DNA of 64,000 bases from Streptomyces gardneri (GTDB lineage Bacteria; Actinomycetota; Actinomycetes; Streptomycetales; Streptomycetaceae). Both the position numbers and the translations under genes were made by a program. Each line of letters begins with the position of its first letter. Position 1 is the stretch's first letter. Positions 13,670-22,954 of the stretch are shown here, piece after piece. The notes beneath the pieces were generated by a model. It was given only the letters and a program-made list of their open reading frames with translations. It was not told the DNA's origin and searched no databases. Location: the NCBI RefSeq assembly GCF_006539185.1, contig NZ_BJMN01000052.1:1-64000 (forward strand), given 5' to 3'.

Positions 13670-14692
13670 ATGACCGCGCGGCTTGCCGACATCGCAACCC
13701 AGGCGGGGGTCAGTGAAGCCACAGTCAGCCGCGTGCTCAACGGCAAGCCCGGTGTGGCCACCGCCACCCGCGAGTCCGTGCTTGCCGCGCTCGACGTCCT
13801 CGGCTACGAGCGGCCCGTACGACTGCGTCAGCGCAGCGCCGGGCTCGTCGGCCTCATCACCCCCGAGCTGGACAACCCGATCTTCCCCGCGCTCGCGCAG
13901 GTCATCGGGCAGGCCCTGACCCGGCAGGGGTACACGCCGGTCCTCGCCGCCCAGACCCCCGGCGGGTCCACCGAGGACGAGCTCACCGACATGCTGGTGG
14001 AGCGCGGTGTCGCCGGCATCATCTTCGTCTCCGGACTGCACGCCGACACCACCGCCGACATGACGCGCTACGACCAGCTGCGCGGCAAGGGCGTCCCGTA
14101 CGTCCTCCTCAACGGCTTCTCCCCCAAGGTCCAGGCGCCCTTCGTGTCGCCCGACGACCGGGCGGCGATGCGGCTCGCGGTGACGCACCTGGCCGCGCTC
14201 GGCCACACCCGGATCGGGCTCGCCGTGGGTCCCAAGCGGTTCGTGCCGGTGCTGCGCAAGATCGAGGGCTTCCAGAAGGGCATGGAGGAGCGGCTCGGTC
14301 TCGGCCCCGAGGAGTCCGAGGCGCTGATCCAGCACTCCCTCTACACCCTGGAGGGCGGGCAGGCGGCGGCCGGGGCGCTGATCTCCCGCGGCTGCACGGC
14401 GGTCGTGTGCGCGAGCGACATGATGGCGCTCGGCGCGATCCGGGCGGCCCGGCAGCAGGGACTGGACGTGCCCCGGGACGTCTCCGTCGTCGGTTTCGAC
14501 GACTCCCCCCTCATAGCGTTCACGGATCCGCCGCTGACCACCATCCGCCAGCCCGTGCAGGCGATGGGACAGGCCGCGGTCCGCGCGCTGCTCGAAGAGG
14601 TCGGGGGCACCCCGGCACCGCACTCCGAGTTCGTCTTCATGCCTGAACTGGTCGTTCGCGGTTCGACCGCCTCGGCCCCGTCCCCCTCCTGA
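13670..14692 (+). CDS. malR: Maltose regulon repressor MalR (LacI family)
   Basis: A 340-residue LacI-family repressor, divergent from malE as in the known streptomycete mal locus. The helix-turn-helix covers roughly residues 4-25 (LADIATQAGVSEATVSRVLN), followed by the hinge and an effector-binding core (GLVGLITPELDNPIFPAL, VVGFDDSPLIAFTDPPL). It is expected to repress malEFG-aglA and the amylase genes when maltodextrin is absent. The ATG has no Shine-Dalgarno but a -10-like TACAGT just upstream. It is a close paralogue of the LacI-family gene at 7270-8340. Confidence 0.93.
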   Translation: MTARLADIATQAGVSEATVSRVLNGKPGVATATRESVLAALDVLGYERPVRLRQRSAGLVGLITPELDNPIFPALAQVIGQALTRQGYTPVLAAQTPGGSTEDELTDMLVERGVAGIIFVSGLHADTTADMTRYDQLRGKGVPYVLLNGFSPKVQAPFVSPDDRAAMRLAVTHLAALGHTRIGLAVGPKRFVPVLRKIEGFQKGMEERLGLGPEESEALIQHSLYTLEGGQAAAGALISRGCTAVVCASDMMALGAIRAARQQGLDVPRDVSVVGFDDSPLIAFTDPPLTTIRQPVQAMGQAAVRALLEEVGGTPAPHSEFVFMPELVVRGSTASAPSPS

Positions 14693-14800
14693 GGGACGCC
14701 CCTCGGGGTCGCGTGTCCTTCTTGAGGGGGACCGGGTGCGACCGGAACCCGACCGGGGGATGATCGGTCGAGGGGGCGGGATCTGGCAAACTCTCTGCCT

Positions 14801-15721
14801 ATGGGTGAAACGACCGTGAAGAGTTTGGACGACCGGACGACCCCGTCGCCACCCACCGTGGCCGACGGCAGGTTCGCGCGCCTGCGCGCCCGCGTGCCGC
14901 GGCGTCCCACGATCTGGTTCGAGATCCTGCTCATCGCGGTGAGCTACTGGACCTACTCCCTCATCCGCAACGCGGTGCCGGAGCAGAAGACCCAGGCGCT
15001 CGAGAACGCCGACTGGATCCTGCGGGCCGAGGAGTCCCTCGGCCTCGCCTTCGAGCATGCCGTCAACCACGCCGTGAACTCGGTGACCTGGCTGATCGTC
15101 TCGATGAACTACTACTACGCCACGCTGCACTTCGTCGTGACCATCGGTGTGCTCGTGTGGCTGTACCGATGGCAGCCGGGCCGTTACGCGGCGTTCCGTA
15201 CCGTCCTGTTCGCCACCACCGGTGTGGCACTGGTCGGTTACTACCTGTACCCGCTCGCGCCGCCGCGGCTCATGCCGGGCCAGAACTTCATCGACACGGT
15301 CCTCGTCCACGAGACGTGGGGCTCGATGGCCTCGGGCAACCTGAAGCACGTGTCGAACCAGTACGCGGCGATGCCGTCGATGCACATCGGCTGGTCGCTC
15401 TGGTGCGGCGTGACGATCTTCCTCCTGGCCAAGGCGCCCTGGGCGAAGATCCTGGGCCTGCTCTACCCGACGGTCACGCTCGTCGTGATCGTCGCGACCG
15501 CCAACCACTTCTGGCTGGACGCGGTCGGCGGCGTGATCTGCCTGGCCTTCGGCTTCCTCGTCTCGTACTTCTGGTACGGCTCCCGGCCACACCGGCTGCC
15601 CAAGCTGGTGGAACCGGCCGTGACCGTGGCCCGGGGCGGGCCGCGCCCCACGCCGACGGACGGGGACCGCGGGGCGGGCGAGGACACGGACGCGGAGCGT
15701 CCGGTCGGTTCCCGAAGATAA
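14801..15721 (+). CDS. PAP2-superfamily membrane phosphatase/phosphotransferase (Aur1-like)
   Basis: A 306-residue integral membrane protein with about six helices. It shows the later two PAP2 motifs: MPSMHIGWS (catalytic-type His) and ANHFWLDAVGG. The classical first motif KX6RP is replaced by YPLAPPRLMPG, the form found in the inositol-phosphorylceramide-synthase-like branch. A role in lipid phosphate or phospholipid head-group chemistry at the membrane is likely, but the substrate cannot be read. The C-terminal tail after residue 255 is hydrophilic and probably cytoplasmic. It follows malR by 108 bp and converges on glnE. Confidence 0.8.
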   Translation: MGETTVKSLDDRTTPSPPTVADGRFARLRARVPRRPTIWFEILLIAVSYWTYSLIRNAVPEQKTQALENADWILRAEESLGLAFEHAVNHAVNSVTWLIVSMNYYYATLHFVVTIGVLVWLYRWQPGRYAAFRTVLFATTGVALVGYYLYPLAPPRLMPGQNFIDTVLVHETWGSMASGNLKHVSNQYAAMPSMHIGWSLWCGVTIFLLAKAPWAKILGLLYPTVTLVVIVATANHFWLDAVGGVICLAFGFLVSYFWYGSRPHRLPKLVEPAVTVARGGPRPTPTDGDRGAGEDTDAERPVGSRR

Positions 15722-15763
15722 CCGCACAGGCCGGTCAGTCAGCCGGTCGATCGATCGATCAGC

Positions 15764-15795
15764 CGTAGCCCTCTCGCCCGCGCGGGAGGGCTACG
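15764..15795. terminator. Bidirectional terminator hairpin between PAP2 gene and glnE
   Basis: Ten-base perfect arms (CGTAGCCCTC and its complement) enclose a 12-base GC-rich loop. It lies between two convergent genes and overlaps the glnE stop codon, so it can serve both. Confidence 0.7.
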
Positions 15796-18793
15796 CCCCG
15801 TAGAAGAGCTCCTCGACGACGGCCCGGGCGCGGCGCGTGATGCGGCGGTAGTCGTCGACCATCTCGCCGACGTGGCCCGACTCGTACCCCAGGTACCGGC
15901 CGACCGCCGCGAGCTCGCGCGGGTCGGAGGGGAAGGTGTCGCCGGGGCGGCCGCGGACCAGCATCACCGCGTTGCGGACGCGGGTGGCGAGGACCCAGGC
16001 CTCGTCGAGGGTCTGCGCCTCCTCCGTCGGGATCAGGCCCGCCGCGTGCGCGGCCCGGAGGGCCTCGCGGGTGCGGGGCGTCCGTAGCCCCGGTTCCGCC
16101 CAGCCGTGCCGCATCTGGAGCAGCTGGACCGTCCACTCGACGTCGCTCAGGCCGCCGCGTCCCAGCTTGGCGTGGAGCGTCGGGTCGGCGCCGCGCGGCA
16201 GCCGCTCGGACTCCATCCGGGCCTTGAGGCGGCGGATCTCGCGGACCGCGTCCTCGCCGAGGCCCTCCGCGGGGTAGCGCAGCGGGTCGACGAGCTCGAT
16301 GAACCGGTCGGCCAGCTCCCGGTCGCCCGCCATGGGCTCGGCCCGCAGCAGGGCCTGGCTCTCCCAGACGAGGGACCAGCGGCGGTAGTAGGCCTCGTAC
16401 GACTTCAGGGTGCGGACCAGGGGGCCGCTCTTGCCCTCGGGCCTGAGGTCCGCGTCGATCAGCAGCGGCGGGTCGGCGGTGGGTAGCTGGAGCAGCCTCC
16501 GCATCTCGGCGACCACCCGGTTCGCGGCCCGGGCCGCCTCCTGCTCGTCGACGCCCTCGCGCGGCTCGTGCACGAACAGCACGTCGGCGTCGGAGCCGTA
16601 CCCCAGCTCGTGGCCGCCGAAGCGGCCGACGCCGATGACAGCGAAGCGGGTCGGCAGCTCCTCGCCCCACTCGGCCCGCACGGCTGCCCGCAGGGCGCCG
16701 GCGATCGTCGCCGCGTTGAGGTCGGTGACGGCCTCCCCGACCCGGTCGACCAGGGCGCCGGGGTCGGGCTCGCGGGGGTTGTCCTCGGTGCCGTACGAGC
16801 CGATGAGATCGGCCGCTGTGGTACGGAACAGTTCCCTGCGGCGGACCCCGCGGGCCGCCGCGACGGCCTGTTCGGCGTCGTCCGCGCGGCCCACCGCCGC
16901 CAGGACCTCCTGCTCCAGGTGGTCCCGGTCGCGGGGCTTCAGGCCCTCCGGGTCGCCGAGGATCGCGACCGCCTCGGGGGCTCGCAGCAGCAGGTCGGGG
17001 GCGAGGCGGCCGGCGGAGAGCACCCGGGCGAGGTTCTCGGCGGCGGCGCCCTCGTCCCGGAGGAGCCGGAGGTACCAGGGGGTCTTGCCGAGGGCGTCCG
17101 AGACCTTGCGGAAGCCGAGGAGGCCGGCGTCCGGGTCGGCCGAGTCGGCGAACCAGCCGAGCAGCACGGGCAGCAGCGTCCGCTGGATCGCGGCCTTGCG
17201 GCTCACCCCGGAGGCGAGCGCCTCCAGATGGCGCAGGGCGGCGGCCGGGTCCTGGTAGCCGAGGGCTTCGAGGCGCTGTCCGGCCGCCTTCGGGCTGAGC
17301 CGGATCTCGCCGGGGGCGAGCTGGGCGACCGCGTCGAGCAGCGGCCGGTAGAAGAGCTTCTCGTGGAGGCGGCGGACGACGGAGGCGTGCCGCTTCCACT
17401 CCTTGTTGAGCGCGGCGACGGGGTCGGTGCGCAGGCCGAGGGAGCGGCCGAGGCGGCGCAGGTCGCCCTCGTCCTCGGGGACGAGGTGGGTGCGGCGCAG
17501 CCGGTAGAGCTGGATGCGGTGCTCCATGGCGCGCAGGAAGCGGTAGGCCTCGTCGAGCTGGGCCGCGTCCGCCCGGCCGACGTAGCCGCCGTCGGCGAGC
17601 GCGGCGAGCGCGTCCAGGGTCTTGCCGCTGTGGAGCGTGGCGTCGCTGCGGCCGTGCACGAGCTGGAGGAGCTGGACGGCGAACTCGACGTCCCGCAGGC
17701 CGCCGGGGCCGAGCTTGAGCTCGCGCTCGACCTGGGCGGCGGGGATGTTGTCGACGACCCGGCGGCGCATCTTCTGCACGTCGGGGACGAAGTTCTCGCG
17801 CTCGGCGGCCTGCCAGACGAGCGGGGAGACGGCGTCGATGTACAGCGCGCCGAGCTCCGGGTCGCCGGCGACCGCGCGGGCCTTCAGAAGGGCCTGGAAC
17901 TCCCAGGTCTTCGCCCAGCGCTGGTAGTAGGCGAGGTGGGAGGAGAGGGTGCGGACGAGGGGGCCGTTGCGGCCCTCGGGGCGGAGGTTGGCGTCGACCG
18001 GCCAGATGGTGCCCTCGACGGTGGTCTCGGAGCAGATCCGCATGAGGTGCGAGGCGAGCCGGGTCGCGGCCTGGATCGCCTGGGCCTCGCCTCCTTCCCG
18101 GTCGCCGACCTCGTTGGCGGGCTCCCCCACGAAGATCACGTCCACGTCGGAGACGTAGTTGAGCTCGTGGCCGCCGCACTTGCCCATCGCGATCACGGAG
18201 AGCCGGCACTGGGCGGCGTCGGCGGGCGCGGCGGTACGGGCGATGGCGAGCGCGGCGCGCAGGGTCGCGGTCGCCAGGTCGGCGAGCTCGGCGGCCGTCT
18301 GGGCGACGTCGGTGGTGCCGCACACGTCACGGGCCGCTATGGCGAGCAGGCAGCGGCGGTAGGCGACCCGCAGCGAGACGGCGTCGGTGGCCTCGGCGAG
18401 GCCCCGCTCGAACTCGGCGACGCCCGGGTGCAGGTCGGCCGCCTCGTACGTGACGAGGGACTCCCAGTCGCGGGGGTGGCGGGCCAGGTGGTCGGCGAGC
18501 GCCTCGGAGGCGCCGAGCACCCCGAGGAGCCGGTCCCGGAAGGGCTTGGCGGAGAGCAGGGTGGCGGTGAGGGTCTGCCGCTCGGTCTCGGGCTGCGCCT
18601 CGACGAGCCGGACAAGGCCGCGGAGGGCGAGATCGGGGTCCGCGGTGGCACCGAGGGCGTCGAGGAGGACGGCGTCGCCGCGGAGGGCGGACAGCTCGGG
18701 TACGTCGAGGAGACGTTCGGCTCCCGAGGGATCGGTGAATCCGTGTCGCAGCAGACGGGAGAATGTACTGCTCCTGCGCCCCGGCACCGTCAT
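15791..18793 (-). CDS. glnE: Bifunctional glutamine synthetase adenylyltransferase/deadenylase GlnE
   Basis: A 1000-residue enzyme that adenylylates and deadenylylates glutamine synthetase I in response to nitrogen status. Two nucleotidyltransferase halves are visible: MGKCGGHELNYVSDVDVIFV near residue 210 (deadenylase type) and VGRFGGHELGYGSDADVLFV near residue 730 (adenylylase type), each followed by a helical GlnD-like region (WEFQALLKARAVAGD; WESQALLRAEPMAGD). Length is normal for actinobacteria. The ATG is supported by GGAGGGA about ten bases upstream. It is recalled as lying close to glnA2 in S. coelicolor too, and in this window a glnA2-type gene sits about 5 kb away. Confidence 0.96.
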   Translation of the reverse strand: MTVPGRRSSTFSRLLRHGFTDPSGAERLLDVPELSALRGDAVLLDALGATADPDLALRGLVRLVEAQPETERQTLTATLLSAKPFRDRLLGVLGASEALADHLARHPRDWESLVTYEAADLHPGVAEFERGLAEATDAVSLRVAYRRCLLAIAARDVCGTTDVAQTAAELADLATATLRAALAIARTAAPADAAQCRLSVIAMGKCGGHELNYVSDVDVIFVGEPANEVGDREGGEAQAIQAATRLASHLMRICSETTVEGTIWPVDANLRPEGRNGPLVRTLSSHLAYYQRWAKTWEFQALLKARAVAGDPELGALYIDAVSPLVWQAAERENFVPDVQKMRRRVVDNIPAAQVERELKLGPGGLRDVEFAVQLLQLVHGRSDATLHSGKTLDALAALADGGYVGRADAAQLDEAYRFLRAMEHRIQLYRLRRTHLVPEDEGDLRRLGRSLGLRTDPVAALNKEWKRHASVVRRLHEKLFYRPLLDAVAQLAPGEIRLSPKAAGQRLEALGYQDPAAALRHLEALASGVSRKAAIQRTLLPVLLGWFADSADPDAGLLGFRKVSDALGKTPWYLRLLRDEGAAAENLARVLSAGRLAPDLLLRAPEAVAILGDPEGLKPRDRDHLEQEVLAAVGRADDAEQAVAAARGVRRRELFRTTAADLIGSYGTEDNPREPDPGALVDRVGEAVTDLNAATIAGALRAAVRAEWGEELPTRFAVIGVGRFGGHELGYGSDADVLFVHEPREGVDEQEAARAANRVVAEMRRLLQLPTADPPLLIDADLRPEGKSGPLVRTLKSYEAYYRRWSLVWESQALLRAEPMAGDRELADRFIELVDPLRYPAEGLGEDAVREIRRLKARMESERLPRGADPTLHAKLGRGGLSDVEWTVQLLQMRHGWAEPGLRTPRTREALRAAHAAGLIPTEEAQTLDEAWVLATRVRNAVMLVRGRPGDTFPSDPRELAAVGRYLGYESGHVGEMVDDYRRITRRARAVVEELFYGA

Positions 18794-19072
18794 CCGACCG
18801 CTCCCTCCAAGCACGTCCGAACCCGGGTCTCCCACGGTCGGGTCCGGGAGATCGAGCCTATCCGGATTGGGGGGCGGGGGCGCCCAGGCCTTCGGATCGA
18901 AGCGGATCACACGTGACATCTCGCACATTGGTCGCTTTTCGGTCCGGGTGAACCGTATTCCTTGAAAGTCCGTCTTGTTGTCCGTGCGCACCCGCACGCA
19001 TGCCCGTCCGTCGCCGGCCACCCTTCCGGCCGTCCTGTTCGTCCTCCCTCCTGTGAAAGCGCGCCGCCACCG
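18794..19072. other. glnE-deacetylase divergent intergenic region
   Basis: No gene is supported in these 279 bp. The open frame of the deacetylase extends back to a TTG at 18962 but without a ribosome binding site. The stretch around 18905-18965 is locally richer in A and T and is a plausible place for promoters. Confidence 0.4.
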
Positions 19073-21223
19073 ATGCCCGTCCGCCTCCCCCGCCGTCCCG
19101 CCGCCCCCTCCCGTCGCGGGCCCTCCCGCCGCAGGGTCGTCACGACGGCCCTGACGACCGTCCTGGTGGGCGGCACCTTCGCCGGTCTGCTGTCGGTGAC
19201 GACGGCGCCGGGCTCCTCGGCGGCCGCGTCGGTCCCGGTGCCTCCGCGGGCGCCCGCGGAAACACCGGTGAAGGTCCGCGGTGTCGAGGCGCCGGCCACC
19301 GTCGACGGCGCGTCCGTGGTGCAGTTCGTGGCGCACCCCGACGACGACCTGTTCTTCATGAACCCGGACACCTCCCAGTCCATCCACTCCGGCAACCCCC
19401 TGACCTCCGTCTACCTGACCTCCGGCGAGTCGGACGGCGTCAACGCGCGCCCGCGCGACGCCGCCGGGGCGGCGCCCGACAAGGCGGGGTACGCCGAGGC
19501 CCGGCAGAACGGCATCCGTGCCGCGTACGCCGAGATGGCCACCGGCAGCCGCACCAGCCCCTGGGACCGGGTCGCGATCCCCACGGCCGGCGGTGCGACC
19601 GCGGAGCTGGACATCCTGCGGGCGAAGCCGCAGGTCAAGCTGGTGTGGTTGCAGATGCGCGAGGCCGGGGCGACCAACGGCGACCGCCCCGAGAGCCTCA
19701 ACGGCCTGTGGCACGGCCGGATATCCGCGCTCGCCTCCCAGCGCGCCTCCGGCACCCCGGTCGCGGCGGACTTCACGTACACGAAGGAGCAGGTCGTCGC
19801 GACGGTGACCGGGGTCCTCGAGCGCTTCCGGCCCACCTTCGTACGGATGCAGGACCCGACCTCCGGCAAGGTCGCCGGCTCGGAGCGCTACCAGGACCAT
19901 CAGGACCACCTGTACGGGGCGCGGTTCGTGCAGGCCGCGCTCGCCCGGTACGCGGAGGTCCCGGGGCACCCGCACGTCGGCGTGCAGAACTACCTCGGCT
20001 ACCCGACCAGCGTCCTGCCGCACACCCTCGACCCCGTGACGGCGGGCGCGAAGCTGAAGACCCTGAAGACGTACGCGTGGCTGGACGGCGTCAACGACTG
20101 CGGGACGCTCGCGGGCTGCGGCGACCTGAAGGTGGCCGCGCGACCCGCGGGGCGGGGCTGGGCGCAGACGATCCGGTACGCCCGGGGCACCTCCACCTCC
20201 TGGGTGCAGCGCGACCGGGACGGCGGGCTGCACGCCTTCTCCGTCCTCGACGGGCGCCTCGCGACCTGGCGGAAGGCGGCGGGCGCGTCGGCCTGGCGGG
20301 GGCCGGTGCTGCTGCCCGGCGGCGGCCTGGACAGCGGGGTCACCTCCACCGTGCTGCGCGACGGCCGCCTGGCCGTCTTCGGCACCCGGACCACGATCGG
20401 CGCCCTCCCGTCGGACTACCGGCGCGAGGTGGTGACGGCCGAGCAGACCGCGGTGGGCGGCGGCTTCGGCCCGTGGCGCTCCCTCGGCACGCCCGAGCGG
20501 GACGACGCCCAGGGCACCTCCGACATCAGCGCGCCCGCCGTGACCGTGGGCCCCGACGGCCGGACGACGCTGGTCGTGCGGGACAGCGGTCACCTGCTCG
20601 CGGCGCGCGAGCGGGGCACGGACGGCGTGTGGGGTCCGTGGCGGACGCTCGGCGGCGCCGACGTGCACGGCGACCCCGTGGCGGCGACCGACGCGGCGGG
20701 CCGCGGCTTCGTCTTCGCGAGCACCCCGAACACCGTCCTGGCGTGGGCGGCGCAGCACCCCGGCGGCCCGCTGACGGGTCCGGTGCGCACGGGCCTGCCG
20801 CCGACGACGCTGGCGCTGAGCGCGAGCGCGGCGCCGGGCGGCGAGGGCGTACGGCTCTGGTTCCGCAAGCCGGCCTCGAACGACCTGCGGACCGCCGACT
20901 TCTCGGGCGCGGGCCTGATGTCCCCGATGCGGGAGCTGGCGGGCGGTGTCGCGGGCTTCGGCCCGGTCAGCGGGGCGATGGGCGGGTCCACCGGCGGTTC
21001 GGTGGGCGGGTCCAAGGGCAGTGCCTCGGTGGGCGGCGACGGCGTGCTCGCGGTCCGCTCCCGGACGGGCGTCCTGGCGACGGCCCCGCTGGCCCGCGGC
21101 GGGACACGGCCGACGTGGCGGCTGGAGCGGTTCCTGTTCCAGGGGGCGCCCGACGCGGGCACGGACGGGGTCGCGGCGATCGGCCTGGACGGCAGGCTGC
21201 ACTGGACGCCCGCCGACCGATGA
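19073..21223 (+). CDS. Secreted PIG-L family deacetylase with C-terminal propeller-like domain
   Basis: A 716-residue exported protein. The N-terminus PSRRRVVTTALTTVLVGG looks like a twin-arginine or long Sec signal. The PIG-L zinc deacetylase domain follows, with VAHPDDDLFF (HPDDD at about 88-92), TSGESDG, ARQNGIRAAY and the distal metal-binding DHQDHLYGARF. From about residue 370 onward there are repeated units (WVQRDRDGGLHAF, GPWRSLG, GPWRTLG) like the PLL/sialidase-type propellers that often bind sugars. The likely activity is de-N-acetylation of a sugar or glycolipid outside the cell; the substrate is unknown. ATG 19073 was chosen because the signal peptide begins there, although no clear ribosome binding site is present. 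Confidence 0.8.
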   Translation: MPVRLPRRPAAPSRRGPSRRRVVTTALTTVLVGGTFAGLLSVTTAPGSSAAASVPVPPRAPAETPVKVRGVEAPATVDGASVVQFVAHPDDDLFFMNPDTSQSIHSGNPLTSVYLTSGESDGVNARPRDAAGAAPDKAGYAEARQNGIRAAYAEMATGSRTSPWDRVAIPTAGGATAELDILRAKPQVKLVWLQMREAGATNGDRPESLNGLWHGRISALASQRASGTPVAADFTYTKEQVVATVTGVLERFRPTFVRMQDPTSGKVAGSERYQDHQDHLYGARFVQAALARYAEVPGHPHVGVQNYLGYPTSVLPHTLDPVTAGAKLKTLKTYAWLDGVNDCGTLAGCGDLKVAARPAGRGWAQTIRYARGTSTSWVQRDRDGGLHAFSVLDGRLATWRKAAGASAWRGPVLLPGGGLDSGVTSTVLRDGRLAVFGTRTTIGALPSDYRREVVTAEQTAVGGGFGPWRSLGTPERDDAQGTSDISAPAVTVGPDGRTTLVVRDSGHLLAARERGTDGVWGPWRTLGGADVHGDPVAATDAAGRGFVFASTPNTVLAWAAQHPGGPLTGPVRTGLPPTTLALSASAAPGGEGVRLWFRKPASNDLRTADFSGAGLMSPMRELAGGVAGFGPVSGAMGGSTGGSVGGSKGSASVGGDGVLAVRSRTGVLATAPLARGGTRPTWRLERFLFQGAPDAGTDGVAAIGLDGRLHWTPADR

Positions 21224-21293
21224 GTTCGGGCGGGCGGACCGGTCTCTCCTGTGTGGCACCCGCTGTGGGGCCACGGAGAAAGGACGGCCGGCC

Positions 21294-21830
21294 ATGGACC
21301 CGCACACCGCACCCGACCCGCGCACCTCGCCCGACCCGCAGACGACGCTCGACTCCCGCTACAGCGACCCGAAGGCGGCCGCGCTGCCCTGGTCCGACGC
21401 GGCGGCCCGGCTCGCGGCGGCCGAGGTCTTCTGGCTGACGACGGTCCGCCCGGAGGGCCGCCCGCATGTCACCCCCCTCATCGCGGTCTGGTCGACGGGG
21501 GCGCTGCACTTCTGCACCGGTCCTGACGAGCGCAAGGCCCGCAACCTCGCGGAGAACCCGTCGGTGGTCCTCACCACCGGCTCGGGTGTCCTCGACGAGG
21601 GCCTCGACCTGGTGGTCGAGGGCGAGGCGGCGCGGGTGACGGACGAGGACCGGCTGCGGGCCCTCGCGGCGGCGTACGTGGAGAAGTACGGCCCGGATTG
21701 GCGGTTCGAGGTGCGGGACGGGGCGTTCGTGGGCGACGGTGGTACGGCCCTGGTGTTCGCGGTCGCGCCTCGTACGGTCTTCGGCTTCGCCAAGGGCGAG
21801 CCGTTCGGCCAGACCCGCTGGCGTTTCTGA
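21294..21830 (+). CDS. Pyridoxamine 5'-phosphate oxidase-like flavin/F420-binding protein
   Basis: A 178-residue protein of the split-barrel PNPOx-like family. Seen: AEVFWLTTVRPEGRPHVTPLIAVW at 40-65, the typical first strands, then HFCTGPDERKARNLAENPSVVLTTG and a C-terminal FGFAKGEPFGQTRWRF. In actinobacteria such proteins often use F420 or FMN; the exact cofactor and substrate cannot be told. The ATG follows GGAGAAAGGA. It is 70 bp after the PIG-L gene and 19 bp before the VOC gene, which probably forms an operon with it. Confidence 0.8.
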   Translation: MDPHTAPDPRTSPDPQTTLDSRYSDPKAAALPWSDAAARLAAAEVFWLTTVRPEGRPHVTPLIAVWSTGALHFCTGPDERKARNLAENPSVVLTTGSGVLDEGLDLVVEGEAARVTDEDRLRALAAAYVEKYGPDWRFEVRDGAFVGDGGTALVFAVAPRTVFGFAKGEPFGQTRWRF

Positions 21831-21849
21831 GGAGTGCGGAGGAGTACGC

Positions 21850-22281
21850 GTGAACTGGACCCTGGAAGTCGTCCCCGTCCCCGTGACCGACATGGACCGG
21901 GCCAAGGAGTTCTACGGCGACAAGTGCGGCTTCACGGTCGACCTGGACGACGAGGTGGCGCCCGGCGTGCGGATCATCCAGGCGACGCCGCCGGGATCGC
22001 GCTGTTCGATCGCCCTGCTGAACGGCATGCCGGCGATGCCGGGCACGAAGGAGATGGCCCCCGGGACCCTGCACGGCCTCCAGATCTGTGTCACGGACAT
22101 CGAGGCGGCGCGGAAGGAACTGGTCGGCCGGGGCGTCGACGTCTCGTCCGTGATGCACGTCGGAGCGACGGGCTGGGAGGACGGGAAGGGCGGCACCTGG
22201 AACTCGTTCATGACCTTCGAGGACCCGGACGGCAACGGCTGGGTCGTCCAGGAGGCCCCGTCGGAGCTGTCGGAACGCTGA
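21850..22281 (+). CDS. VOC family (glyoxalase/bleomycin-resistance-like) protein
   Basis: A 143-residue small protein of the vicinal-oxygen-chelate fold with paired beta-alpha-beta units: VVPVPVTDMDRAKEFYGDK at the start and LQICVTDIEAARKELVGRG in the second half, ending FEDPDGNGWVVQE. Its chemistry is not predictable. The GTG start follows GGAGGAG by four bases. The last 74 bases overlap the convergent gene on the other strand. Confidence 0.85.
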   Translation: MNWTLEVVPVPVTDMDRAKEFYGDKCGFTVDLDDEVAPGVRIIQATPPGSRCSIALLNGMPAMPGTKEMAPGTLHGLQICVTDIEAARKELVGRGVDVSSVMHVGATGWEDGKGGTWNSFMTFEDPDGNGWVVQEAPSELSER

Positions 22282-22921
22282 GGTCGGCGACGGCCTGCGG
22301 GGTCCAGTGCCCGGCGGCGCCGGGGCAGCCGGCGAGATAGCCGGCGACCTCGTCGGGCCGCCACGCCCCGGTGCGCTGCAGCCCGGCGGCGAGGTGCCGG
22401 AGATAGGCGGCGGACGGCGGCCTCGGTTCGGACCGTTCGCCCTCCGCCGGAGCGGTGAAGGTGAGCACGGGCAGGCCCTCGCCCTCACCGTCCCCGGCAG
22501 CGCCGTCGAGGAACCCGCAGCAGACGAGGGTCTCGTACCGCCCCGGCCCGAGCGAGCAGCGCCCGGTGGCGAGGACCTCCGTGAGGTCGAGGTCGGTGCC
22601 GGGCGGCCGGTACATCTCCTGTGCGGCGATGTCGGAGAACTGCCCGGCGGTCAGCAGGTACGCGACGCCCCAGGCGGTGCCGTCCGCCGCCGGGTCGTAG
22701 AAGGCCCGGCCGCCGCCCCACACGGACGACTCGGTCGCGAAGTACACGCACCCCGGCAGCAGGAGGGCCACCGACGCCGCGGGCCCGCGCGGATCCCGGC
22801 ACCCGGGAAACACCCGCGCGGCTCCGGGCGGCCGGCCGCCGGCGAGGTAGTACCCGAGGCGCTCGGCATGGGTGTTGGAGCCGTAGGCGGCGTACCAGAC
22901 ACGGAGAGGACCATCCGACAC
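22208..22921 (-). CDS. Gamma-glutamylcyclotransferase-like fold protein, function unknown
   Basis: A 237-residue protein starting SDGPLRVWYAAYGSNTHAERL. The YGSN loop near the N-terminus is the nucleotide/substrate loop of the gamma-glutamylcyclotransferase (BtrG-like) fold, and FATESSVWGGGRAFYDP and GVAYLLTAGQF resemble later parts of it. Some related streptomycete proteins carry uninformative or wrong labels. The GTG start is the only one available upstream of the conserved YGSN; a ribosome binding site is weak. The last part is Pro/Arg-rich and overlaps the VOC gene by 74 bases, so the true conserved domain may end earlier. Confidence 0.65.
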   Translation of the reverse strand: MSDGPLRVWYAAYGSNTHAERLGYYLAGGRPPGAARVFPGCRDPRGPAASVALLLPGCVYFATESSVWGGGRAFYDPAADGTAWGVAYLLTAGQFSDIAAQEMYRPPGTDLDLTEVLATGRCSLGPGRYETLVCCGFLDGAAGDGEGEGLPVLTFTAPAEGERSEPRPPSAAYLRHLAAGLQRTGAWRPDEVAGYLAGCPGAAGHWTPQAVADLSVPTAPTGPPGRPSRCRPGPRRS

Positions 22922-22954
22922 ACCGTCAGACGCTAGCGCGGGTACCTCCCCTGG

